Shown piece by piece: positions 44,702 through 51,879 of a stretch of DNA of 64,000 nucleotides (the first letter of the stretch is position 1; the number at the start of each line of letters is the position of its first letter). Where the stretch lies: positions 901,117 through 965,116 of the forward strand of contig NZ_FOYL01000003.1 in assembly GCF_900115955.1 (NCBI RefSeq). Reading direction: 5' to 3'. Source of the DNA: Lentzea waywayandensis. Its GTDB lineage: Bacteria > Actinomycetota > Actinomycetes > Mycobacteriales > Pseudonocardiaceae. Position numbers and translations under genes: made by a program. The notes under the pieces were generated by a model, which saw only the letters and a list, made by a program, of their open reading frames with translations, had not been told where the DNA came from and did no database searches.

Positions 44702-44711
44702 GCCGGAAAAG

Positions 44712-45050
44712 CTACTGGCCGGTAGCAGCCCCTTCGTGTTCTCGCATGATCTTTGGCACGCCCGCCAGATCCTCGTCGTTGCACAGCAGCTTGAGGTCGT
44801 AGTACGGGTTGCCGTGGGTGTCGTCGTAGTCGAGATGGACTGCGATCACGTCCACGGGTTCGCCCAGCCAGTCCTGGGTCTGCCGCAACCAGGCGGCAGC
44901 GCGTTCCAGAGCTGACGGAAGATCATCGTCTCGGAATTCGACCGGCCGGTAGGGAACTCCCTGGACACCGTCCCGGATGTTCGCCGGCAAGGGCAGGTCG
45001 ACGGCCACCCCGGATTCGTTGAGATCGAGTTGGATCGTTTCCTCACTCAC
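44712..45050 (-). CDS. Small acidic protein of unknown function
   Basis: A 112-residue acidic protein that I do not recognise. It has a helical segment (LPSALERAAAWLRQTQDWLG) and an Asp-rich strand pair (VIAVHLDYDDTHGNPYYDLKLLCNDED). No signal peptide or membrane helix. GTG at 45050 was chosen; another GTG at 45074 would add eight residues. It is upstream of the PlsC-like gene on the same strand, 23 bases away. Confidence 0.55.
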   Translation of the reverse strand: MSEETIQLDLNESGVAVDLPLPANIRDGVQGVPYRPVEFRDDDLPSALERAAAWLRQTQDWLGEPVDVIAVHLDYDDTHGNPYYDLKLLCNDEDLAGVPKIMREHEGAATGQ

Positions 45051-45178
45051 CGTAGAAGAGTCCCCCACCCTCACCTGCCCTGCAAGCCCGAATCTGGGTG
45101 TTGTGCCCGTGACGTCGGTGTTCGTGCTACGGCATACCAGCGCCGCGGAGTGCGCCGGTGTGAGTGTTGTCTCCTACG

Positions 45179-45637
45179 TCATGTGGAGCGCTTCAAGTAC
45201 GCGATGTCGCGCTTCACCTTGGCGATCCGGTCGTGGGTGGGCATGAGCACGCGGGACAGAGCGGCCAGCAACCGCTCCAGATCCTCGACCGCGCCCTCGG
45301 CGTCACCGGCCTGGTAGCGCAGGTTCGCCAGCAGCTGTGTGGTCTCCAGGACGTCGTCGTGCTCGGGACCGAGGACGCGGGCCTGGTCGCGCAGCAGGGG
45401 CACGCAGACCTCGATGGCCTTGCCGACCTGCTTCGCCGTGCCGAGCACCCTCGCCAGGTTCAGGCGAACGCCGAGGGTCTGGGGATCGTCCGCGCCCACC
45501 GCGGCCACGTGGTCCTTCACGAGCGACCTGAACTCGGCGGCCGCTCCCCTGAAGTCGCCGGCGTGGGCTTTGGCCTGCGCCGACGCGTTCCTGGCAGCCA
45601 GCTCTTCGAGGTCTCGAACGGACGACATCCACGCCAT
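45179..45637 (-). CDS. Tetratricopeptide-repeat protein
   Basis: A 152-residue all-helical protein with three to four TPR-like helix pairs (AQAKAHAGDFRGAAAEFRSLVKDHVAAVG, TLGVRLNLARVLGTAKQVGKAIEVCVPLL, VLETTQLLANLRYQAGDAEGAVEDLERLLAAL). The helix lengths resemble kinesin-light-chain-type TPRs seen in actinobacterial regulators. No catalytic domain is attached. ATG at 45637 begins the conserved region; the frame upstream is antisense to a GNAT gene. Partner unknown. Confidence 0.75.
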   Translation of the reverse strand: MAWMSSVRDLEELAARNASAQAKAHAGDFRGAAAEFRSLVKDHVAAVGADDPQTLGVRLNLARVLGTAKQVGKAIEVCVPLLRDQARVLGPEHDDVLETTQLLANLRYQAGDAEGAVEDLERLLAALSRVLMPTHDRIAKVKRDIAYLKRST

Positions 45638-45718
45638 TTTACAGAGCCGCACGATCGTGACCTGAGACCGCGGAAAACTCCCTCGCTTCGAACGGCCGTG
45701 CGAGCAACCATTCCTTCT

Positions 45719-46642
45719 ATGTACGACATCCGTTTCGCCGAACCTGGCGACCTCGGCGCCACGATGGCGCTGCTGGTCCGGCTCCAGGCCGACAACGCGC
45801 ATCACATCGGGTACCTCGGTGAGACAGTCGAAGAGCTCCGCGCGGAGCTCGGCGAGTTCGAGCCCAGCTGGGCGGACTGCACGGTGGTGGCCGTCGATGC
45901 CGACGACAACATCACGGGCATGCTCAGCGTGGAGATCGACGCCGAGCTCGGCCGTGCGTGGCTGCACGGACCGTTCGTCGACGTACCGGTCAACCACCCA
46001 GCGGGCAGCCGCATCTGGGACCAGACCGCCGACGCGATGTTCCGGCGCGCCACCGAGCTCCTCACCGGCATCTCCGATCTCGAGCTCTACGGGCACACAG
46101 CCCACAAGCGGCTGGCGGCGTTCGCCGAGAGGCACGCCTTCAGCGCGGGCAAGGCGAGTGCCATCCACATACTCGACAACGGGGACCTGCGCACGTTGCT
46201 GCTCAGGGACGCCAAATGTCCCAGCGAACGTGAGATGCGCGTCCTCCCGACCGATCGGTTCGTGCACGAGGCCGTCGCGGTCCTGCACGAGCGATGTTTC
46301 CCGCGGACCTACCTGTCCGGGAAGCAACTCGTCGAATCCGATCCGCAGAAGCGCACGATCGTCGTCGCCATGGACGGCCGGCGCGTGCTCGGGTACGCCG
46401 CGGGCAAAGCCCAGCCCGAGGAGTACTACGTCGATTTCGTGGCCGTCGAACCCGATGTTCGCGGTCAGGGCGTGGGCGCTGCGCTCGTCACCGAACTGCT
46501 GTGGAAACTCGCGGCGGACCACGGTGCCAGGCCGCAGGCCGCCGCGTCGATCCACGCGGGCAACGAGTCGTCGCAGAACATGTTCGCCCGACTAGGATTC
46601 CGCCTTCACATCGAGCTCGTCGCGTACCGCCACACCGCGTGA
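45719..46642 (+). CDS. Two-domain GNAT acetyltransferase
   Basis: A 307-residue protein with two GNAT folds. The N-terminal one is degenerate in its acetyl-CoA loop; the C-terminal one has VDFVAVEPDVRGQGVGAALVTELLW and the typical ESSQNMFARLGFRLH end. Substrate unknown. It is divergent to the TPR gene and its end overlaps the opposite-strand symporter gene by 51 bases. Confidence 0.85.
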   Translation: MYDIRFAEPGDLGATMALLVRLQADNAHHIGYLGETVEELRAELGEFEPSWADCTVVAVDADDNITGMLSVEIDAELGRAWLHGPFVDVPVNHPAGSRIWDQTADAMFRRATELLTGISDLELYGHTAHKRLAAFAERHAFSAGKASAIHILDNGDLRTLLLRDAKCPSEREMRVLPTDRFVHEAVAVLHERCFPRTYLSGKQLVESDPQKRTIVVAMDGRRVLGYAAGKAQPEEYYVDFVAVEPDVRGQGVGAALVTELLWKLAADHGARPQAAASIHAGNESSQNMFARLGFRLHIELVAYRHTA

Positions 46643-48151
46643 ACGCCTCAATGACAACAACCCACCCACGAGCAAGGTGACCGCCACCCCCAGGGGCGTG
46701 TTCCACCAGCCGGTCAAGGACTTCAGGCCAGCAGTCGCCTTGCCGAAGTTGATCGTCGGCGTGCTGCCGGCGAACTTGACACCGAGAATCACGAAACCGA
46801 CGACCAGCACCGTCGACACGAACGCGATGATCGCGTCCACCTGCGTGACGCGCTTGAAGATGAGGCCGAGGAGGAAGGCCCCGAGCAGCGCGCCGTAGGT
46901 GTAGCCGGCGATGCCGAGCGCCTGCACCACGATCGGATCCGCCGTGGTCTTGTTCGAGGAGGCGAACAGGCCCGCGCAGACGATCAGCAGACCCGCCCAC
47001 ACGAGGGTCCAGATCCGTCCGTGGCGCAGGCGCTCGTCGTCGGTCATCGGAGTCTTGCGGATGCGTTCGTAGACGTCGGTGACCGTGCTGGAGGCCAAGG
47101 CGCCCAGCGACGACGACAACGCGGCCGCGAGGATGCCGGCGATCACGAAGCCGGACAGGCCCGACGGCAGCGAGTTGACGATGAAGTAGCCGAAGAGCTC
47201 GTCCTTGTTGCCGAGCTTGAGGTCCTTCACCGGGTCCACGCCGTTGTAGAACGCCCACAGCATCACGCCGATGAACAAGAAGAACGCGAACTGGAGGAAC
47301 ACCACGAAACCGGAGGCGATCAACGCCTTCTGCGCGGACTTCACGTCCTTCGTGGACATGAGGCGCTGCACGATCAGCTGGTCCGCACCGTGCGAGGCCA
47401 TCGACAGCAGCGCGCCGCCGAAGAACGCCGCGATGAACGGGTACGCGCCCGTGAGCGGTGACGAGGTGAAGTCGAAGATCTGGAACTTGTCGACGTCGAC
47501 AGCCTTCGAGAACCAGCCGTCCGACAGCTGACCCGAGAGCCACCAGATCACCACGACGCCACCGAGCACGTACCAGAGCATCTGGATGGCATCGACCCAC
47601 ACGACCGCGCGCACGCCGCCGAAGAAGCTGTAGAACACCATCGCGATGCCGAGCGCCAGGATGATCGCCCAGTAGCTCGCGTCGATGCCGTACTGGGCGA
47701 GCACGAGCTTGATCGGGATCGCCGTGGCGAAGAGCCGGATGCCGTCCGCGAGCAGGCGCGTGAAGAGGAACGTCACGGACGCCGTGGCGCGCATGCCGTT
47801 GCCGTATCGCTTGCCCAGGAAGGCATACGCCGTGACGAGGTCACCGGCGATGTAGCGCGGCAGCAGCACGAAGCTGACGATGATCCGGCCGACGATGTAG
47901 CCGAGCGCGAGCGTCAGGTACGTCATGCCGCCTTGTGCGGGCGTCGCCATGTACGCGATCACCGGCACGCTCAGCACCGTGAGCGTCGAGGTTTCCGCGG
48001 ACACGACCGACAGGCAGACGACCCACCACGAGATGCGCTTCTCGCTGACGAAGTAGTCGGTGGACGACTTCTGCCTGCCGCCGATCCACATGCCGAGCAA
48101 CGGCATCCCGACGAGGAACAGGGCGATGATCGCGAGGTCTAGTCCGCGCAC
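46592..48151 (-). CDS. Sodium:solute symporter (SSS family)
   Basis: A 519-residue transporter with about 13 membrane helices. Family features include the substrate/sodium region SVVSAETSTLTVLSVPVIAYM, GGVRAVVWVDAIQML, and SSLGALASSTVTDVYERI. The GTG start lies 13 bases inside the anmK coding end, so the two are co-translated. SSS members include sialic-acid and sugar symporters; next to anmK the likely cargo is anhydro-MurNAc, MurNAc or a related amino sugar. The cargo is inference. Confidence 0.88.
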   Translation of the reverse strand: MRGLDLAIIALFLVGMPLLGMWIGGRQKSSTDYFVSEKRISWWVVCLSVVSAETSTLTVLSVPVIAYMATPAQGGMTYLTLALGYIVGRIIVSFVLLPRYIAGDLVTAYAFLGKRYGNGMRATASVTFLFTRLLADGIRLFATAIPIKLVLAQYGIDASYWAIILALGIAMVFYSFFGGVRAVVWVDAIQMLWYVLGGVVVIWWLSGQLSDGWFSKAVDVDKFQIFDFTSSPLTGAYPFIAAFFGGALLSMASHGADQLIVQRLMSTKDVKSAQKALIASGFVVFLQFAFFLFIGVMLWAFYNGVDPVKDLKLGNKDELFGYFIVNSLPSGLSGFVIAGILAAALSSSLGALASSTVTDVYERIRKTPMTDDERLRHGRIWTLVWAGLLIVCAGLFASSNKTTADPIVVQALGIAGYTYGALLGAFLLGLIFKRVTQVDAIIAFVSTVLVVGFVILGVKFAGSTPTINFGKATAGLKSLTGWWNTPLGVAVTLLVGGLLSLRRSRGVAVRDELDVKAES

Positions 48152-49275
48152 TTCGGGTCCCCCACATTCAGCTTGGTCACTGCGGTGGTGACGGGCTCTG
48201 GCATCCTGAGCGGCCCGTTGCCGGGCGTGATGCTGCCGAGCAGCCGCGGCCCGGACGCGCCGGTCGCGGACGGCGTGTTGCCCGCGATCCCGTGCCACGT
48301 CAGGAATCCGAGCAGCGCGGCGAGGTAGGCCTCCTTGCCGTCACGCGGCAGGCCCAGCGAGTCGCTGATCTTCAACGGGATGGGGTCGAGCGCCTTGGTG
48401 AGCGCCTCGACGAGCACCGGGTTGCGCATTCCGCCGCCGGACGCGACGACCACGCTCGCGTCGTGCGCGCGGCACGCGTCCGCGATGGTGCGGGCGGTGA
48501 GCTCGGCGAGCGTGCGGAGCATGTCCTCGGCCTGGACCGTGGGAAAGCCGTGGAGGTACTCGGCGTTGAAGTGCTCCTTGCCCGTCGACTTGGGCCACGG
48601 CTTCGCGTAGTACGGGTCGGCGAGGAGCTTCTTCAGGACGTCTTCGCGAACGGTGCCTCTGCCGGCGAACTCGCCGTTGGTGTCCTGGCGCCGTTCGCCG
48701 CGGGAGAGGACCTCCATGACGGCGTCCATCAGCGCGTTGCCGGGGCCCGTGTCATAGGCGATCGGCTGGCTGCCGGGTCTGACGACGGTGATGTTCGCGA
48801 TGCCACCGATGTTCAGCGCGATCGCGGGCGCGTCCTGCGCCATGCCGGCGAGCCACAGCGCGTCGAGGGTGCTGGCCAGTGGCGCCCCTTGGCCTCCCGC
48901 GGCGACGTCGCGGACCCTGAGGTCGGCGATGACGGGGACGCCGGTCCGTTCGGCGATCCAGGCGGGCTGGCCGAGCTGGAGGGTGCCGAGGCAGTCGCCG
49001 TCCTGCACCTCGTGGTGCACGGTCTGCCCGAGCGAGGAGATCAGGTCCGCCGGCAGGTACCCGGCGGCGACTTCCCCGAAAGCCTGCCCGAGCGACGTGT
49101 CGAAGGCGCACACTTCAGCGAGGTCGCGCGGTTTCTCCAGCAGGTCCTTCGGGAAGGGGTGCTCGGCGCACTGCACCGGCACGAGCTCGACCACGTCACC
49201 GTTGATCGACAGGTCGGCGACGGCGACGTCGATGCCGTCCATCGACGTGCCGGAAATCAGTCCGATCACCCTCAC
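48139..49275 (-). CDS. anmK: Anhydro-N-acetylmuramic acid kinase
   Basis: A 378-residue sugar kinase of the ASKHA fold that opens and phosphorylates 1,6-anhydroMurNAc to MurNAc-6-phosphate in peptidoglycan recycling. The N-terminal LISGTSMDGIDVAVADL, the ALNIGGIANITVV loop, the YDTGPGNALMDAVM motif and VVASGGGMRNPVLVEAL are the family hallmarks. GTG at 49275 has no ribosome site; a -10-like TAGACC lies seven bases upstream within a palindrome. The SSS transporter is the next gene of the operon. Confidence 0.95.
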   Translation of the reverse strand: MRVIGLISGTSMDGIDVAVADLSINGDVVELVPVQCAEHPFPKDLLEKPRDLAEVCAFDTSLGQAFGEVAAGYLPADLISSLGQTVHHEVQDGDCLGTLQLGQPAWIAERTGVPVIADLRVRDVAAGGQGAPLASTLDALWLAGMAQDAPAIALNIGGIANITVVRPGSQPIAYDTGPGNALMDAVMEVLSRGERRQDTNGEFAGRGTVREDVLKKLLADPYYAKPWPKSTGKEHFNAEYLHGFPTVQAEDMLRTLAELTARTIADACRAHDASVVVASGGGMRNPVLVEALTKALDPIPLKISDSLGLPRDGKEAYLAALLGFLTWHGIAGNTPSATGASGPRLLGSITPGNGPLRMPEPVTTAVTKLNVGDPKCAD

Positions 49276-49279
49276 GACG

Positions 49280-49295
49280 TGTGGTCTATTCCACA
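49280..49295 (-). promoter_or_regulatory. DasR-like palindrome over the anmK promoter
   Basis: TGTGGTCTATTCCACA: TGTGG and CCACA arms around TCTATT. It matches most positions of the DasR responsive element (consensus of the AGTGGTCTAGACCACT type) and covers the presumed -10 TAGACC (49283-49288, minus strand). DasR controls amino-sugar genes in actinomycetes, which would suit anmK. The match is imperfect in the centre. Confidence 0.45.
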
Positions 49296-49389
49296 GCGTG
49301 GCGGGATGCAAGGGCCTTGGTGAAATCTTCGCCTAAATGAGCAATACATGGTTGACAGGTCACATGAGGGTCTGTGAAACCATGAGCTC

Positions 49390-50676
49390 GTGCCGACGTC
49401 CTCCCTTGTCCTGATCCTCGTCGTCGTGGCGGTCGTGCTGATCGCCGCGCTGGTGACCGGTGTGGTGCTGACGCGTCGCCGTCGCATCAGCCTGACCCAG
49501 AAGGAGGAGGCGCCGAGGCCTGGCGGATACCAGGCGTCGTCCGGGATCTCGCTGACCCCGGCCGCCCCTGACGCCACTGAGGCCGAGGCGGTCGCCGTCG
49601 CCGAGGTTGTCCCCGTAGAGCACCCGGTGGCCGACCGCACCGAGGTCGACGGCCAGCCGGGCGTCGGCGACGACGCCTCCGTGCCGCGCGACTCGGTGAA
49701 GCGCGGCTTCGTCGAGGTCGACCTGCCCGTCGAGGCGTCCGAGGTTGAGGAGATCGAGCCCACCTCCGGCCGCCTGGAGCGGCTGCGCGGCAAGCTCTCG
49801 AAGTCGCGCAACGCGTTCGGCACCTCGCTGCTCGGGCTTCTGGGTGCCGGAGACCTGGACGAGGACTCGTGGCAGGACGTCGAGGACACGCTGCTGATCG
49901 CGGACCTGGGCGCGGCCACGACCACCGAGATCGTCGACACTCTCCGCTCGAAGCTCGCCGGGTCCGGGGTTCGGACCGAGGCTGAGGCACAGACTTTGCT
50001 GCGTGGGGTCCTGATCGACGCTCTCGGGCCGAAGATGGACCGCTCCCTGAAGGCGTTGCCGCACGCCGGCAAGCCCGCTGTGCTGCTTGTCGTCGGGGTC
50101 AACGGCGTCGGCAAGACGACCACGACCGGCAAGCTGGCGCGGGTTCTGGTCGCTGACGGGCGGACCGTTTTGCTGGGGGCCGCTGACACGTTCCGTGCTG
50201 CTGCGGCCGATCAGTTGGAGACCTGGGGCAAGCGGGTTGGCGCGGAGACCGTGCGCGGGCCTGAGGGTGGGGACCCTGCTTCTGTGGCCTTCGAGTCGGT
50301 CAAGCGCGGCGTTGATGCCGGGGTCGACACGGTGCTGATCGACACCGCTGGGCGGTTGCACACCAAGGTCGGGCTGATGGACGAGCTTGGCAAGGTCAAG
50401 CGCGTTGTCGAGAAGCAGGCTGTGGTGGATGAGGTTCTGCTGGTTCTGGATGCGACTACCGGGCAGAACGGGTTGACGCAGGCTCGGGTTTTCGCGGAGC
50501 AGGTCGACATCACCGGGATCGTGCTTACCAAGCTGGATGGCACGGCCAAGGGTGGGATTGTTTTTCAGGTGCAGCGGGAGCTTGGGGTTCCGGTGAAGTT
50601 GGTTGGGCTTGGGGAAGGGGCCGATCATCTGGCGCCGTTTGAGCCTGGGGCGTTTGTGGATGCTTTGTTGGGCTGA
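49390..50676 (+). CDS. ftsY: Signal recognition particle receptor FtsY
   Basis: A 428-residue SRP receptor that docks ribosome-SRP complexes at the membrane. It has an N-terminal membrane segment (SSLVLILVVVAVVLIAALVTGV), an acidic linker to about residue 130, and the NG GTPase domain: GVNGVGKTTTTGKLA, DTFRAAAADQLE, DTAGRLHTK, TKLDGTAKGG. The start is GTG. Partner ffh is not in the window. Late codons become unusually T-rich at third positions compared with the first half. Confidence 0.97.
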   Translation: MPTSSLVLILVVVAVVLIAALVTGVVLTRRRRISLTQKEEAPRPGGYQASSGISLTPAAPDATEAEAVAVAEVVPVEHPVADRTEVDGQPGVGDDASVPRDSVKRGFVEVDLPVEASEVEEIEPTSGRLERLRGKLSKSRNAFGTSLLGLLGAGDLDEDSWQDVEDTLLIADLGAATTTEIVDTLRSKLAGSGVRTEAEAQTLLRGVLIDALGPKMDRSLKALPHAGKPAVLLVVGVNGVGKTTTTGKLARVLVADGRTVLLGAADTFRAAAADQLETWGKRVGAETVRGPEGGDPASVAFESVKRGVDAGVDTVLIDTAGRLHTKVGLMDELGKVKRVVEKQAVVDEVLLVLDATTGQNGLTQARVFAEQVDITGIVLTKLDGTAKGGIVFQVQRELGVPVKLVGLGEGADHLAPFEPGAFVDALLG

Positions 50677-50742
50677 TTTTGTTGGCGGCTACCTTGTGGG
50701 TAGTCGCCTTGCGGGCGGCCGGGTTGCGGTTGCGTGCTTCCC

Positions 50743-50787
50743 TCTGGGGGCTCTGCCCCCAGACCCCCGGCAATCTGATCGGGGGTC
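50743..50787. repeat. Two linked GC-rich hairpins
   Basis: TCTGGGGGC-TCT-GCCCCCAGA forms a perfect 9-bp stem and is immediately followed by GACCCCCG...CGGGGGTC (50762-50787). A similar GGGGGCTCTGCCCCCAGACCCC design is a common intergenic repeat or terminator in actinomycete genomes; here it lies about 65 bp after ftsY and probably ends its transcript. Confidence 0.6.
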
Positions 50788-50856
50788 CGCGCCACGGGCG
50801 GGTTGATGGCACGCCTGTTGCTGTGGGCGGCCGCCGGTTGCTTAGAGGGGTGCGTT

Positions 50857-51000
50857 GGCGGTGGGGTCCCGTCACGAGCCGCACCAAGAGCGGGCCACAT
50901 GCAAGAAGGGTTGTCAAACGGACGAAAAGCGCGTCCGTTTGACAACCCTTCTTGCATGCAGCAAGAGCTATGGCGCGACTCGTGACGGGACCCCACCGCC
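50857..51000. repeat. 144-bp nested inverted repeat
   Basis: Outer arms of 22 bp (50857-50878 and 50979-51000) are perfectly complementary. An inner perfect hairpin has 26-27-bp arms (50899-50924 and 50932-50957, extended by one pair) around a 7-base loop; its sequence includes GGGTTGTCAAACGGACG. The stretches between the arms are only partly complementary. The inner hairpin is more AT-rich than its surroundings. It has no coding potential and may be a small palindromic mobile element (MITE/REP-like) or a structured RNA. Confidence 0.85.
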
Positions 51001-51056
51001 CTGACCGCTTGGTAAGGACGGCTCGCCTTCGGCTTCGCGGGTGAGTGGGCGTTGCG

Positions 51057-51803
51057 TTATGCGGTTGCGGCCTGGTCTGCCAGTCGCTTCGCGACTGCCA
51101 GCACCTCCGGCAGGATCCGGGCGACGGCTTCCTTCGTGAGTCGTCCCTCTGGGCCTGACACCGACACGGCGGCCAGCGTTGGGCCGCCGATCACCGGCAC
51201 CGCGATGCAGCGCACCCCTAGTTCCTGTTCGGACTCGTCCAGAGCGAACCCGCGCGCCGCGATCTCGTCCAGCGAGTCGAGTAGTTCAGTGGCGTCTGTG
51301 ATCGTGTTCGACGTGTACGCGGGCAGGCCTGTGCGTTCCAGCAGTGCGCGCACGTCGGAGCGTGGGAGTTGCGAGAGCATCGCCTTGCCTACGCCGGTGC
51401 CGTGTGGCAGCAGGCGGCGGCCCACCTCTGTGAACATGCGCATCGAGTGCTTCGACGGCACCTGCGCCACGTAGACGACCTCGTCGCCGTCCAGGACGGC
51501 CAGGTTTGCCGTTTCCTCCACCGAGTCGACCAGTTGGGACAGCAGCGGGCGCGCCCAGGTGCCGTACTGGCGTGAGGCGGTCTCGCCTAGGCGGATCAGG
51601 CGGGAGCCGAGTGTGTAGCGCCGGTTGCTGTTCTGGCGCACATAGCCCAGCGTGACAAGGGTGCGGATCAGGCGGTGGATCGTGGGCAGCGGCAGGCCGG
51701 ACGATGCCGCGAGCTCGGAAAGTGAGGCTTCACCGCCTGCGTCTGCCAGGCGTTCCAGCAGGTCGAAGGCTCTTTGCAAGGACTGCACGCCACCAGTGGA
51801 CAC
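51057..51803 (-). CDS. IclR family regulator, probable AllR-type
   Basis: A 248-residue IclR regulator. The N-terminal winged helix is QSLQRAFDLLERLADAGGEASLSELAASSGLPLPTIHRLIRTLVTLGYV; the effector domain follows, with HSMRMFTEVGRRLLPHGTGVGKAML, and ends with an IAVPVIGGPTLAAVSVSGPEGR strand pair. GTG at 51803 follows GAGAGGAG. It is divergent to malate synthase and sits at the head of a purine/glyoxylate island, so it probably responds to allantoin or glyoxylate. Shared palindromes at three control regions are its candidate operators. Confidence 0.9.
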   Translation of the reverse strand: MSTGGVQSLQRAFDLLERLADAGGEASLSELAASSGLPLPTIHRLIRTLVTLGYVRQNSNRRYTLGSRLIRLGETASRQYGTWARPLLSQLVDSVEETANLAVLDGDEVVYVAQVPSKHSMRMFTEVGRRLLPHGTGVGKAMLSQLPRSDVRALLERTGLPAYTSNTITDATELLDSLDEIAARGFALDESEQELGVRCIAVPVIGGPTLAAVSVSGPEGRLTKEAVARILPEVLAVAKRLADQAATA

Positions 51804-51816
51804 GTGCGGCTCCTCT

Positions 51817-51837
51817 CATTGCAGTTCCGCAATGCAA
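51817..51837. promoter_or_regulatory. Putative IclR operator site 1
   Basis: CATTGC-AGTTCC-GCAATG has 6-bp perfect arms and continues to TGCAA. The core TTCCGCAATG (51825-51834) is repeated exactly at site 3 before hyi. It overlaps the -35 of the malate synthase promoter and lies 14 bp from the iclR start. Confidence 0.6.
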
Positions 51838-51847
51838 AAACTATAGT
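51819..51847 (+). promoter_or_regulatory. Malate synthase promoter
   Basis: TTGCAG (51819-51824), a 17-base spacer, then TATAGT (51842-51847). Both hexamers and spacing fit a housekeeping sigma promoter. The -35 lies inside operator site 1, which suits repression by the IclR protein. Confidence 0.6.
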
Positions 51848-51879
51848 CCACACAGCAAAACCGAGAGAGGTGGATCCAG

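Larger units (their letters stand above)
50677..51056. other. 380-bp gap with palindromic elements after ftsY
   Basis: No gene is supported. The gap contains, in order, two adjoining GC-rich hairpins (50743-50787) and a 144-bp nested inverted repeat (50857-51000), both listed separately. The composition shifts to G/T-rich after the ftsY stop. Confidence 0.7.
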
